Below are positions 26,031 to 33,679 of a stretch of 33,679 nt of DNA, piece after piece. The position numbers were made by a program, and so were the translations under genes. Source of the stretch: Methylomonas sp. (GTDB taxonomy: Bacteria; Pseudomonadota; Gammaproteobacteria; Methylococcales; Methylomonadaceae); the NCBI GenBank assembly GCA_026988155.1, contig JALSLW010000095.1, positions 1 through 33,679 on the forward strand, given 5' to 3'. Position 1 is the stretch's first letter; each line of letters begins with the position of its first letter. Below the pieces are notes generated by a model. That model was given only the letters and a program-made list of their open reading frames with translations, was not told the origin of the DNA and did no database searches.

Positions 26031-26657
26031 TTAGATTAATTCAAAGCGAAAGCCGCCAACTTTATTTGCAGGGGCTGCGATATCCATTGTTACGGTTTCT
26101 GAAAGGTTTGGCTTAATCAGTACCTGTGGCTGTGTTGAATAATCTTTAGGATGAAAAAGCCTTTTTGCAAAAACATGTCCGCTAAAATCGATCAATGTGA
26201 GCTGAATAGATGGCTGTTCTTGAGCAAAAATAGAGCGGTTGACAAAAGCGGTGTTAAAAACAAAATGGCCATTTGCTGGCTGAAAAGAACTTTTTATAAT
26301 TTTAAACTCAGCAGTATTTCTGTAAAGAGGAAATTGACAAGAAGGAATTGCTGAACAGATTGTTTTTAGCCAGGGTCTCAGTGATATGTTTTGGCTTAGG
26401 TTATAAGCTTCAAAATGATATACTTGAAACATTAAAATGAGTAATAGAAATAAAGTGCCTAGTCTCCACGATATTGGTTGCCGGGTACTATTAATAGCAG
26501 CTGTTTCAGCATTGCTAATGAATGATCCTTCATGCAAAGATTCTTGAGCATCAAACATGGCAGAGCATGTTTCGCACTTTGTCATGCCTATAGAATTGTT
26601 TAGCTCTACTTCAGTTATCAAACGAGGTGTATTGCACTCGGGGCACTGCGTATGCAT
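26031..26657 (-). CDS. Zinc-ribbon DUF3426 membrane protein
   Basis: A 208-residue protein with an MJ0042-type zinc ribbon at 5-31 (CPEC ... CETC, Cys5, 8, 28, 31), one membrane span at about 66-84 (LGTLFLLLILMFQVYHF), and a C-terminal DUF3426 domain. It begins directly after the prmA stop with no gap, and the pair is a standard arrangement in gammaproteobacteria. Function unknown. Confidence 0.9.
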   Translation of the reverse strand: MHTQCPECNTPRLITEVELNNSIGMTKCETCSAMFDAQESLHEGSFISNAETAAINSTRQPISWRLGTLFLLLILMFQVYHFEAYNLSQNISLRPWLKTICSAIPSCQFPLYRNTAEFKIIKSSFQPANGHFVFNTAFVNRSIFAQEQPSIQLTLIDFSGHVFAKRLFHPKDYSTQPQVLIKPNLSETVTMDIAAPANKVGGFRFELI

Positions 26658-27536
26658 CTACAGTTTAACCCCATCAAGCCGGCACCAGTCTTCCTGCGTT
26701 ACTGGTGATTTAATTTGAATGCTGTTCTGGTAAGCGTTTATTACAGAGTCTGCCTGTTCTTTCAAAATACCTGATAAAACAAGCTGCCCAGAGGGTTTTA
26801 ACAATGCTGTGATAGATTCAGATAGCTCGCAAAGTGGTTGAGCTAAAATATTAGCAATGACTATATCTGCCTGAAGAGAGGTGAACTGCTCAGGCAAACA
26901 GCACTTTATTTTGTCTTGTACATTATTTTTTTCAGCATTGGCCAAAGTAGCTGTTATTGCCTGCGGATCTATATCTATGGCGTAGGCTTCTTTGGCGCCT
27001 AAAAGCAACGAGGCTACTGCTAGAATTCCAGAACCGCAGCCGTAATCAATAACCGTTTTATTTTTTAGGTTGTGATTCGCAAGCCATTTTAGACAAAGAG
27101 CAGTCGTTGCATGAGTTCCTGTACCAAATGCCAGCCCCGGGTCTAATGTCATGCAAATAGTTCTGTCTTCGATTTTTTCCTGACCTGTTGGGCAGACCCA
27201 GAGAGAATCTCCAAATTTCATAGGGTGATAATGTTTCATCCAAGTGCGTTCCCAGGTTTGATCTTTAAGCGTTTCATAAAACCAATCGCTAAGAGGTTTG
27301 TCTTTGAATCGAGAAGATGTCAAAGTTTTTACTGATTCAGGGTTATGATCAAGTTCAAAAAGAGCGATGACTTTGGTTTGATTCCATATTTTTGTTTCGC
27401 CTGGTGCCGGTTCATAGACAGGCTGGTCTTCAGCATCCATATATGTGACAGATACAGCACCAATTTCGCTGAAAAAGTCAGAAACTTCGAGCGCTGTATT
27501 TTGATCGGTAATAACTGAAATTTGATGCCAGGACAT
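26658..27536 (-). CDS. prmA: Ribosomal protein L11 methyltransferase
   Basis: A 292-residue SAM methylase that modifies ribosomal protein L11. Motif I VIDYGCGSGILAVASLLLGA, IDIDPQA, and MTLDPGLAFGTGTHATT are diagnostic; the last block joins the N-terminal L11-binding part to the catalytic domain. Length matches the family (about 293). Followed immediately by the DUF3426 gene. Confidence 0.96.
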   Translation of the reverse strand: MSWHQISVITDQNTALEVSDFFSEIGAVSVTYMDAEDQPVYEPAPGETKIWNQTKVIALFELDHNPESVKTLTSSRFKDKPLSDWFYETLKDQTWERTWMKHYHPMKFGDSLWVCPTGQEKIEDRTICMTLDPGLAFGTGTHATTALCLKWLANHNLKNKTVIDYGCGSGILAVASLLLGAKEAYAIDIDPQAITATLANAEKNNVQDKIKCCLPEQFTSLQADIVIANILAQPLCELSESITALLKPSGQLVLSGILKEQADSVINAYQNSIQIKSPVTQEDWCRLDGVKL

Positions 27537-27566
27537 AGAAGGGGCTATTTAAAGGTTATAGGAGCC

Positions 27567-27606
27567 AAAAGACAAGGGAAGAGCATGGCCAAGCTCTTCC
27601 CTTGTC
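27567..27606 (-). terminator. Terminator after accC
   Basis: A 14-bp perfect inverted repeat (27571-27584 with 27593-27606, arms GACAAGGGAAGAGC and its complement) surrounds an 8-base loop that is itself partly self-complementary. On the minus strand it is followed by a short TTTT. It sits between accC and prmA; the opposite direction has a weak CTCTTT run. Confidence 0.7.
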
Positions 27607-27634
27607 TCTTTAGCCATTTATCTTTAACCTACGT

Positions 27635-28978
27635 TTAAGAAATTCCGAGTTTCTTTTCTAAGTAATGAATGTTTTGCTGGCCAGATTGGAAGGCGCTGTC
27701 TGCCATAATATCTTCCTGCAAAGCAATGTTGGTTCTAATGCCATCAATGACCATTTCCTGCAATGCGGTTTTCATTCGGGCAATGGAGCTGGCTCTATCT
27801 TCGCCATGGGCAATAAGCTTTCCTATCATTGAATCGTAGTGAGGGGGCACTTTATAGCCATTATAAATATGCGTTTCACAGCGAATGCCAGGGCCGCCAG
27901 GCATATGAAACTGTTCAATAGTGCCTGGACAGGGCATAAAGGTTTTGGCATCCTCAGCATTTAAACGGCATTCTATGGCATGGCCAGTGAAGGTGATTTC
28001 AGCTTGCGTTTTGGAAAGTGGTTCGCCAGCTGCAATGCGCAATTGCTCTTTTACAATATCAAAGCCGGTAATCATTTCTGTTACCGGGTGTTCAACCTGT
28101 ACGCGGGTATTCATCTCAATAAAATAGAATTCACCTTTTTCATATAGAAATTCAAAGGTTCCTGCGCCTAAATAGCCTATATCTTTACACGCTTTGGTGC
28201 AAAGTTCACCCATTTGCTTCCGCTGTTCATCTGTTATGCCAGGGGCGGGCGCTTCTTCAACCACTTTTTGGTGCCGACGCTGCATAGAGCAGTCGCGTTC
28301 ACCTAAGTGAATGGCGTTGCCATGACTGTCTGCCAGAACCTGAAATTCAATATGACGTGGGTCTTCCAGGAATTTCTCCATATATAAAGTATCGTTGCCA
28401 AAAGCCGCTGCAGCTTCTGCTTTTGTCAATGCAACAGCATTTATCAGTGCCGCTTCAGTATGTACTACTCGCATACCTCGGCCACCGCCACCGCCAGATG
28501 CTTTAACAATGATAGGGTAGCCAATTTCCTGAGCCATTTTAATGTTAGCCTGATTATCATCAGTTAATGGTTCTCCATTGCCTGGAACACAGGGGATTCC
28601 AGCAGCAAGCATAGCTTTTTTAGCAGAAATCTTATCTCCCATCATGCGTATGGTATCTGCTGTGGGACCAATAAAGGCAAAGCCGCTAAGGCTTACTTTT
28701 TCAGAAAAATCAGCATTTTCTGATAAAAAACCATAGCCGGGATGAATGGCTTCGGCATCAGTGACCTCTGCCGCACTGATAATGGCCGGAATGTTTAAGT
28801 AGCTTTCAAGTGAAGAGGCTGGACCAATACAGACAGCCTCGTCTGCAAGGCGAACGTGTTTTAGGTCACGGTCAGCATCTGAGTGAACAGCTACAGTTTT
28901 TACACCTAATTCTTTACAAGCGCGAAGAATGCGTAAGGCAATTTCTCCGCGGTTGGCAATTACAATTTTATCGAACAT
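27635..28978 (-). CDS. accC: Acetyl-CoA carboxylase, biotin carboxylase subunit
   Basis: The 447 residues (Escherichia coli 449) carry the biotin carboxylase signatures: [18 protein letters not shown] at the start, [14 protein letters not shown], the glycine-rich ATP loop [37 protein letters not shown], and [16 protein letters not shown]. The enzyme carboxylates biotin on AccB, the first step in fatty-acid synthesis. The start is 18 bases after the accB stop. Confidence 0.97.
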   Translation of the reverse strand: MFDKIVIANRGEIALRILRACKELGVKTVAVHSDADRDLKHVRLADEAVCIGPASSLESYLNIPAIISAAEVTDAEAIHPGYGFLSENADFSEKVSLSGFAFIGPTADTIRMMGDKISAKKAMLAAGIPCVPGNGEPLTDDNQANIKMAQEIGYPIIVKASGGGGGRGMRVVHTEAALINAVALTKAEAAAAFGNDTLYMEKFLEDPRHIEFQVLADSHGNAIHLGERDCSMQRRHQKVVEEAPAPGITDEQRKQMGELCTKACKDIGYLGAGTFEFLYEKGEFYFIEMNTRVQVEHPVTEMITGFDIVKEQLRIAAGEPLSKTQAEITFTGHAIECRLNAEDAKTFMPCPGTIEQFHMPGGPGIRCETHIYNGYKVPPHYDSMIGKLIAHGEDRASSIARMKTALQEMVIDGIRTNIALQEDIMADSAFQSGQQNIHYLEKKLGIS

Positions 28979-28996
28979 TTGTTTACCTGGGCTGAA

Positions 28997-29443
28997 TTAT
29001 TCAATGATGAATAGGGGTTGGTCATATTCAACGGGCTGAGCATTTTCAACCAGAATCTGTTTGATGACTCCACTTTTATCAGCTTCTATCTGGTTAAGGA
29101 TTTTCATTGCTTCAATAATGCAAAGTGTTTCACCCTCTTTAACTGATTGGCCTACTTTTACAAAAGGAGAGGTGGCGGTAGGCGAAGCCGCACTATAAAA
29201 AGTGCCAACCATGGGAGACTTAACAATATGACCTGCAGGGAGCTGTTCTGAAGAATCTGCCACTGATGATGGTGAGGGGGGGCTGACAGGTGTAGCTGCA
29301 GGTGCGGCAATGGCCACTGGAGCAGGCGTACTGGAAGAGTATCGGCTAATGCGTACGGATTCTTCGCCTTCACTGATTTCGATTTCAGCAATATCTGATT
29401 CTTCGATAATTTCAATTAATTTTTTTATTTTTCTAATATCCAT
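28997..29443 (-). CDS. accB: Acetyl-CoA carboxylase, biotin carboxyl carrier protein
   Basis: A 148-residue carrier: N-terminal helix/anchor, a Pro/Ala-rich linker (about 35-70), and the C-terminal biotinyl domain with the SPMVGTFY segment and [15 protein letters not shown]. The biotin Lys is 114. The residue after it is Ile rather than the usual Met, a mild deviation that still allows modification in some carriers. Its start overlaps the aroQ stop by 11 bases. Confidence 0.96.
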   Translation of the reverse strand: MDIRKIKKLIEIIEESDIAEIEISEGEESVRISRYSSSTPAPVAIAAPAATPVSPPSPSSVADSSEQLPAGHIVKSPMVGTFYSAASPTATSPFVKVGQSVKEGETLCIIEAMKILNQIEADKSGVIKQILVENAQPVEYDQPLFIIE

Positions 29444-29891
29444 CGTTATTTCTCTCTTCTAATATCTGGTGAGCGGCCTGTAATGCCAGTTCATACCCCT
29501 TTGCACCTAACCCGCAAATAACGCCGATGGCAATATCTGAGAAATAGGAATGTGTTCTAAAAGGCTCACGGGCATGAACGTTTGATAAATGTACTTCTAT
29601 AAAAGGTATTTTTGTTGCAAGCAGTGCGTCACGGATGGCAACACTGGTATGGGTAAAAGCAGCAGGATTGATAATAATAAACTTAACCTGTTGCTGAAAA
29701 GCAGTGTGAATTGTTTCAACAATTTCATGTTCAGCATTTGATTGATAAAAATCAGCTTCATGACCTAGACGGGTTGCTATTGATTTTACTTTGTTTTCAA
29801 TGTCTTTTAAGGTTTTGTTGCCATAATGGCTAGGTTCTCGAATACCAAGCAGGTTTAGATTGGGGCCATTTAGAATGGTGATTTTTGCCAT
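29433..29891 (-). CDS. aroQ: Type II 3-dehydroquinate dehydratase
   Basis: A 152-residue shikimate-pathway enzyme converting 3-dehydroquinate to 3-dehydroshikimate. Catalytic Tyr23 lies in REPSHYG and His101 in EVHLSN, and [11 protein letters not shown] and [17 protein letters not shown] are conserved. The gene leads aroQ-accB-accC and has the best promoter in the group just upstream. Confidence 0.96.
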   Translation of the reverse strand: MAKITILNGPNLNLLGIREPSHYGNKTLKDIENKVKSIATRLGHEADFYQSNAEHEIVETIHTAFQQQVKFIIINPAAFTHTSVAIRDALLATKIPFIEVHLSNVHAREPFRTHSYFSDIAIGVICGLGAKGYELALQAAHQILEERNNDGY

Positions 29892-29923
29892 TACTGTTTC
29901 GTATATAAGGATTTAATCTGACA

Positions 29924-29952
29924 ATTTTGCCTAATTTAAAAGCTTTTGTCCA
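29924..29952 (-). promoter_or_regulatory. Candidate sigma-70 promoter of aroQ-accB-accC
   Basis: On the minus strand TGGACA (29947-29952) and CAAAAT (29924-29929) are exactly 17 bases apart, about 33 bases before the aroQ ATG. Short repeats lie upstream of it (see the element at 29964-30025). Confidence 0.45.
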
Positions 29953-29963
29953 GATATATGTCA

Positions 29964-30025
29964 CTTATCATAAGATAGCGACAAAATGATGCATTTTTAT
30001 CAGATGTTATCAGCGTTTGATGCAT
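29964..30025. repeat. Short symmetric repeats upstream of aroQ
   Basis: TTATCAG occurs at 29997-30003 and again at 30007-30013, exactly 10 bases apart. TGATGCAT occurs at 29987-29994 and 30018-30025, flanking them. A third TTATCA at 29965-29970 is part of the palindrome CTTATCATAAG (29964-29974). The group lies 12-75 bases upstream of the -35 box, where regulator sites are often found. Confidence 0.3.
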
Positions 30026-30028
30026 GGT

Positions 30029-30550
30029 TTATAGTAAGGGGGTAATGATTTCTATGATTTTTTCTCTGCTTAATTCGCCTGGGTGCCGGTGAAAAATTTG
30101 CCCTTGCTGATTAACAAAAACAGTAAAAGGAACGGCATTGACAATATTTCCTAATTGCTGAGATAAAGCAATCGCCTCATCCCCACCAATTAACATGGGA
30201 TAGTTAATAGGGAGGGTCTTTAAGTAGTCGGCAACTGCCTGTCTATTTTCAATGGCGACACCTATAAATTGCAAATTTTTATCTTGATATTCATTTTGCA
30301 GTTTAATAAATTCAGGGATTTCTTTAAGGCATGGTGGACACCAGGTCGCCCAAAAATTAATAATACGTATTTTTCCCTGCCATTCAGAAATGCTTCGCTG
30401 TTTGTCTGTTACATCAGGCAAATTAATTTCTAGTGCTGGAATAGAAATACTGCCCTCTTGCTGATCTTTATTTAATGTGGTTTGCATAAAGATGCCGGCA
30501 GTTAAGGCGAGGGCACTGATAAAGAAGATTAAGATGGTATTTTGCCGCAT
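30029..30550 (-). CDS. TlpA/ResA-like thiol-disulfide oxidoreductase
   Basis: A 173-residue membrane-anchored or exported thioredoxin: hydrophobic residues 5-22, then a thioredoxin fold with NFWATWCPPCLKEIPEF (Cys71, Cys74) and the cis-Pro in NAVPFTVFVN. It follows dsbD by 5 bases and is probably reduced by DsbD, which would supply electrons for cytochrome c maturation or another periplasmic reduction (inference from context). Confidence 0.92.
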   Translation of the reverse strand: MRQNTILIFFISALALTAGIFMQTTLNKDQQEGSISIPALEINLPDVTDKQRSISEWQGKIRIINFWATWCPPCLKEIPEFIKLQNEYQDKNLQFIGVAIENRQAVADYLKTLPINYPMLIGGDEAIALSQQLGNIVNAVPFTVFVNQQGQIFHRHPGELSREKIIEIITPLL

Positions 30551-30555
30551 TAGCT

Positions 30556-32790
30556 TTAAATAGTATTAATAGTGTCTAGGAATACATCTGTTTGCTGATA
30601 GCCAATGACTCGGGATGCTTTTCTTTCCTGTTTATCGGGACCAAAAAACAAAATAGCGGGTGGGCCAATTAGGCCGAATTTTTTCAATAAGGCCTGGTCA
30701 TCCGCATTGTTTTTTGTAACGTCAGCCTGAATTAAAACAAAGCTGGAGAGTTTGTTTTTAACTTTTTTATCAGTAAAGGTATAGGCTTCCATTTCTTTGC
30801 ACGATATGCACCAGTCGGCATAAAAATCAAGCATCACCCATTGGTTATTTGTTTTAGCCTGTTCCAGTATTTTGTCTAAATCATTAAGTGAAGTGATTTT
30901 TTTGAAACTTAGTCCTTCGTGCTGCTGTATAGAGGCTTTATTGCCTATACCCTTTAATGGCTGTAAAGGGTTGCTATTGCCCATGCTTAATCCGATGAGG
31001 AGCAAGATGCCATAGATTAGCATTATTACACCTAGTCCTTTCCATAATTTATGCCAGCCAGAGAGGTGGTCTGCCAAGGGTTCTGTGGCACGCAGGTAAA
31101 TGGCAGGAATAATGAGCAGGCAGGCGCTAAGTAGCATGGTGACTTGCGCAGGTAGGATTCTGTCAAGCATCCACACTGAAACTGCAAGCATTAAAACGCC
31201 AAAAATGGCTTTGGTTGAATTTAGCCAGTGACCTGCTTTGGGCAATAAAGAGCCAGCTGATGCACCTAACAGAAGTAAAGGGGAGCCCATGGCAAAGCCC
31301 ATTACAAATAAAGCGGAGCCGCCTAAAACTACATCGCCGGTTTGTCCGATATAAATAAGGGCACCTGCCAATGGGGCTGCTACACAGGGGCCAACAATCA
31401 ATGAAGAAAGTGCGCCCATGATGGCTGCTCCAAAATAGGAGCCATCACGGTGCTGGTCGCTGGAGTCATGAATTTTGGCTTGAAAGGCTTTAGGGAGTTC
31501 TAAACTGTAAAAACCGAACATGGATAATGATAGCAAGATAAAAATGCCACTGAACAGGGCAATGATCCAGGGTTCCTGAAAGATAACCTGAAGGTTGCTG
31601 CCAAATAAAGCCGCCAGAATGCCAAACACGGTATAAGTTAAGGCCGAGGCCAATACATAGCTAAGAGAAAGCAAGAAGGCTTTGCGGGTGGTGACCGATT
31701 CGCCTTGGCCGACAATAATGCCGGATAAGATGGGAATCATTGGAAAGATACAGGGTGTAAAAGCCAGTAGTAATCCAAAGCCAAAAAAACTGAGCAGGGT
31801 CAGTGCAAAGGAATCACTTTGTAAAGATTGAAATATTTGGTCTTGTTCTGATAGTTTGACTTTTGATGGGGGCAGGGCATTTATAGATAAAGCCTCTGGT
31901 AATTGCAGCTCTATTTTGCTCTCCATTGGCGGGTAGCAGACGCCACGCTCTGCACAGCCCTGGTATTTGGCTATTAAAGTGATGCTTTGCGGTGATTTTG
32001 ATGCGCGGATAAGCGGTACGTCAAAACTGAGTTCATTGTAAAAAATACTTACTTGGCCAAAGGCTTCATCATGAAAGGGAATTCCTTTAGGGATTGTTAT
32101 TTCTCCCAGCTGTACAGATGGGCTGTTAGCTAAAGAGATCTTGGTTTTTTCTTTATATAGATAATAGCCGTCAGCAATAACCCAGTTTACATGTAACGTA
32201 TTGGCATCTTTCACTGTAGCAAAAAATTGAAAAGCCTGGTCTTCCGGCAGTAACTCGTCCTGAAAAAGGTTAAGCACTGATTCGCCAGTGCCGCCAAACA
32301 GCTGAGTAACAGAATTGCTTTGGGACTGGCTTTTTTGATTTACAGGCTGAGGCAGGTCAATGGTTATCGTCTGTTTCTGTGGTGGGTAGCAAATGCCCAT
32401 GTCAGCGCAGCCCTGGTATTTGACTAAGAGTTTTACAGTAGATAAAGATTGTTTATTAATAACAGGAATAGTTATTTTAAGATGGTTTCGGTAAATCACC
32501 ATATCACCAAAAAACTCATCATGTTTGGTTTTTCCTGCTGGCATGTCGGGTGTGCCCAGCTGAATATCATCAGATAATGAAGTAATACTGGTTTTGTTTC
32601 GATATAAATAATATGCATCAGCAATATCCCAGGAAACTTCAATCTGGTTTGCAGAAATAGCTTTGGCAGACAGAGGGAATGCTTTGTCTGCAGGCAGCAG
32701 ATCTTTAGTGCCAAATGCCTGAACTGTTTGGGTAAAAAAGCTAAAAAGGACGAGAAAAACTATTTTATAGACAGGCATGTATTTATCCAT
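30556..32790 (-). CDS. dsbD: Thiol:disulfide interchange protein with two N-terminal domains
   Basis: Carries electrons from cytoplasmic thioredoxin across the inner membrane. At 744 residues it is far longer than the usual 565-620. The N-terminal periplasmic domain is present twice: Cys128/Cys134 in YQGCADMGICYPP and Cys279/Cys285 in YQGCAERGVCYPP, each domain with a repeated YYLYxxKTxI block. The transmembrane domain (about 328-600) has the redox cysteines in FTPCIFPMIPILSG (Cys347) and IVGPCVAAPLAG (Cys469). The C-terminal thioredoxin-like domain has WCISC (Cys661, Cys664). Met1 or Met5 may be the start; Met5 gives a tidier signal peptide. The start overlaps the end of cutA by 31 bases. 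Confidence 0.95.
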   Translation of the reverse strand: MDKYMPVYKIVFLVLFSFFTQTVQAFGTKDLLPADKAFPLSAKAISANQIEVSWDIADAYYLYRNKTSITSLSDDIQLGTPDMPAGKTKHDEFFGDMVIYRNHLKITIPVINKQSLSTVKLLVKYQGCADMGICYPPQKQTITIDLPQPVNQKSQSQSNSVTQLFGGTGESVLNLFQDELLPEDQAFQFFATVKDANTLHVNWVIADGYYLYKEKTKISLANSPSVQLGEITIPKGIPFHDEAFGQVSIFYNELSFDVPLIRASKSPQSITLIAKYQGCAERGVCYPPMESKIELQLPEALSINALPPSKVKLSEQDQIFQSLQSDSFALTLLSFFGFGLLLAFTPCIFPMIPILSGIIVGQGESVTTRKAFLLSLSYVLASALTYTVFGILAALFGSNLQVIFQEPWIIALFSGIFILLSLSMFGFYSLELPKAFQAKIHDSSDQHRDGSYFGAAIMGALSSLIVGPCVAAPLAGALIYIGQTGDVVLGGSALFVMGFAMGSPLLLLGASAGSLLPKAGHWLNSTKAIFGVLMLAVSVWMLDRILPAQVTMLLSACLLIIPAIYLRATEPLADHLSGWHKLWKGLGVIMLIYGILLLIGLSMGNSNPLQPLKGIGNKASIQQHEGLSFKKITSLNDLDKILEQAKTNNQWVMLDFYADWCISCKEMEAYTFTDKKVKNKLSSFVLIQADVTKNNADDQALLKKFGLIGPPAILFFGPDKQERKASRVIGYQQTDVFLDTINTI

Positions 32791-33077
32791 TGCAGGTATT
32801 CTGGGAGGCCACGCTCAATAGGGACAGCAATAATTTCTGGAAGTTCATAAGGGTGGTGGCTTTTGATTAGGCTTGCTAGCGCCTCATATTTGTCAGTATG
32901 AGATTTAATCAGTAACAAATGTTCCTGTGAGGTTTCAACTTTTCCTTGCCATTCATACATAGAAGTAATGCTGGGAACAATATTGACACAAGCTGCCATT
33001 TTTTGATTTATTAGGTGGCCTGCTATATCTTCTGCTGATTTTTGATCAGGGCATGTACAGAAAATTAACTGGTGCAT
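32760..33077 (-). CDS. cutA: CutA-like divalent-cation tolerance protein
   Basis: A 105-residue trimeric signal-like protein. FCTCPD near the N-terminus, AACVNIVPSITSMYEWQGKVE and the C-terminal HPYELPEIIAVPI are the family signature. Its role in copper tolerance was named in Escherichia coli, where it adjoins dsbD (cutA2) as here. The gene diverges from fxsA over 72 AT-rich bases. Confidence 0.95.
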   Translation of the reverse strand: MHQLIFCTCPDQKSAEDIAGHLINQKMAACVNIVPSITSMYEWQGKVETSQEHLLLIKSHTDKYEALASLIKSHHPYELPEIIAVPIERGLPEYLQWINTCLSIK

Positions 33078-33149
33078 TATGTATCTGTTAGGTAAAAAAA
33101 TATTAGTTATATTATACTTTGCTCAACAATAATTAAGGGGGAGTTTTAC

Positions 33150-33596
33150 ATGAAAGCCATGCAGATAATTTTTTTGTTTTTTCTTGCCGTGCCATTTATA
33201 GAGATTTATCTGCTGTTGACAATAGGTGGGGTTATTGGCGTATTCCCAACGGTATTGCTGGTAGTTTTTACGGCTGTTTTAGGAGCCTGGCTATTAAGAC
33301 AGCAGGGGTTTGCCACTTGGCAGCGTATGCAGGCAAGTTTAGCGCAGGGGGCTGTTCCAGCCTATGAAATGATTGAAGGACCAATTTTGCTGGTGGGCGG
33401 TGCATTGCTATTAACTCCTGGATTTTTTACTGATGCAATAGGCTTTGCCTGCTTGATTCCGCAGACTCGTCGAAAATTTGCTCAGTATATTATAGAAAAA
33501 CAGTTAATTAGTGCCCAGACTGGGACGCGTTTTCAGCAGGCGAAAACGAAAGGTGAGAATGTGATTGAAGGTGAGTTTAGGAGAGATGATGAATAG
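33150..33596 (+). CDS. fxsA: FxsA family membrane protein
   Basis: A 148-residue inner-membrane protein. The opening hydrophobic helix with PFIEIYLLLTIG, AVLGAWLLRQQG, and GALLLTPGFFTDAIGFACLIP are typical of FxsA, whose Escherichia coli member affects phage T7 exclusion when overproduced. A good GGGGGAG ribosome site precedes the ATG. In many gammaproteobacteria groES-groEL follow, but the window ends first; the last 83 bases show only a weak CAGC/GCTG stem and a closing T-run. Confidence 0.93.
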   Translation: MKAMQIIFLFFLAVPFIEIYLLLTIGGVIGVFPTVLLVVFTAVLGAWLLRQQGFATWQRMQASLAQGAVPAYEMIEGPILLVGGALLLTPGFFTDAIGFACLIPQTRRKFAQYIIEKQLISAQTGTRFQQAKTKGENVIEGEFRRDDE

Positions 33597-33679
33597 TAGT
33601 ATGGCAGCTTGAGGGCTGTTAAAGTATAAGATTGGGTCAGGCCTTTAATTATGTAGAAAAAACAAAGCTCTCCTTTTTT

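Noticed and set aside
33597-33679. A heat-shock promoter or terminator after fxsA
   Set aside because: A CTTGAG-like sequence is present, but no matching CCCCAT -10 element, and the only stem is 4 bp. The window ends before any groES could be seen.

Overview
The window is a gene-dense, AT-rich (roughly 40-42% GC by eye) stretch of a gammaproteobacterial chromosome. The gene orders cutA-dsbD-tlpA-aroQ-accB-accC-prmA-DUF3426 and dusB-fis-purH-purD are gammaproteobacterial. A PEP-CTERM/exosortase-associated acyltransferase together with an Oad sodium pump would suit a methanotroph-like Methylococcales, but no methane-oxidation gene is present, so that placement is inference. I saw no rRNA, tRNA, CRISPR array, insertion sequence or phage gene.

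Left third (1-8515, mostly + strand): a thioredoxin-like gene cut by the window edge, two tandem cysteine-patterned lipoproteins, yaaA (-), then cydA-cydB and a third gene whose N-terminus is the small CydX subunit and whose remainder is a degenerate GGDEF domain. A DUF502 membrane protein and a sodium:amino-acid symporter overlap by 4 bases. A 457-base gap follows, holding a possible gene relic on the minus strand and a very good sigma-54 promoter, which reads into the PEP-CTERM/exosortase-associated acyltransferase.

Middle (8550-19647): oadG-oadA-oadB (-) encodes a sodium-translocating oxaloacetate decarboxylase. msrB-M18 aminopeptidase (+) overlap by 4 bases. Then comes yfiR-like, a CHASE8/HAMP/PAS/GGDEF/EAL protein, a TonB-dependent receptor and alkB (+), packed so that an outer-membrane receptor sits beside a periplasmic/inner-membrane c-di-GMP switch.

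Right part (19675-33077, - strand): read in transcription order, cutA, dsbD (with two N-terminal domains), a TlpA-like thioredoxin, aroQ, accB, accC, terminator, prmA, DUF3426, rlmI, a 59-residue cysteine-rich metal-binding protein, a 179-residue unknown membrane protein, then dusB, fis, purH, purD and a terminator lying at the 3' end of alkB. fxsA (+) diverges from cutA at the right edge.

The most novel items are the CydX-GGDEF fusion, the sigma-54 promoter in front of the exosortase-associated acyltransferase, the duplicated nDsbD domain, the paired C/CxC/C lipoproteins, and the small metal-binding plus 179-residue gene pair inserted between DUF3426 and dusB.
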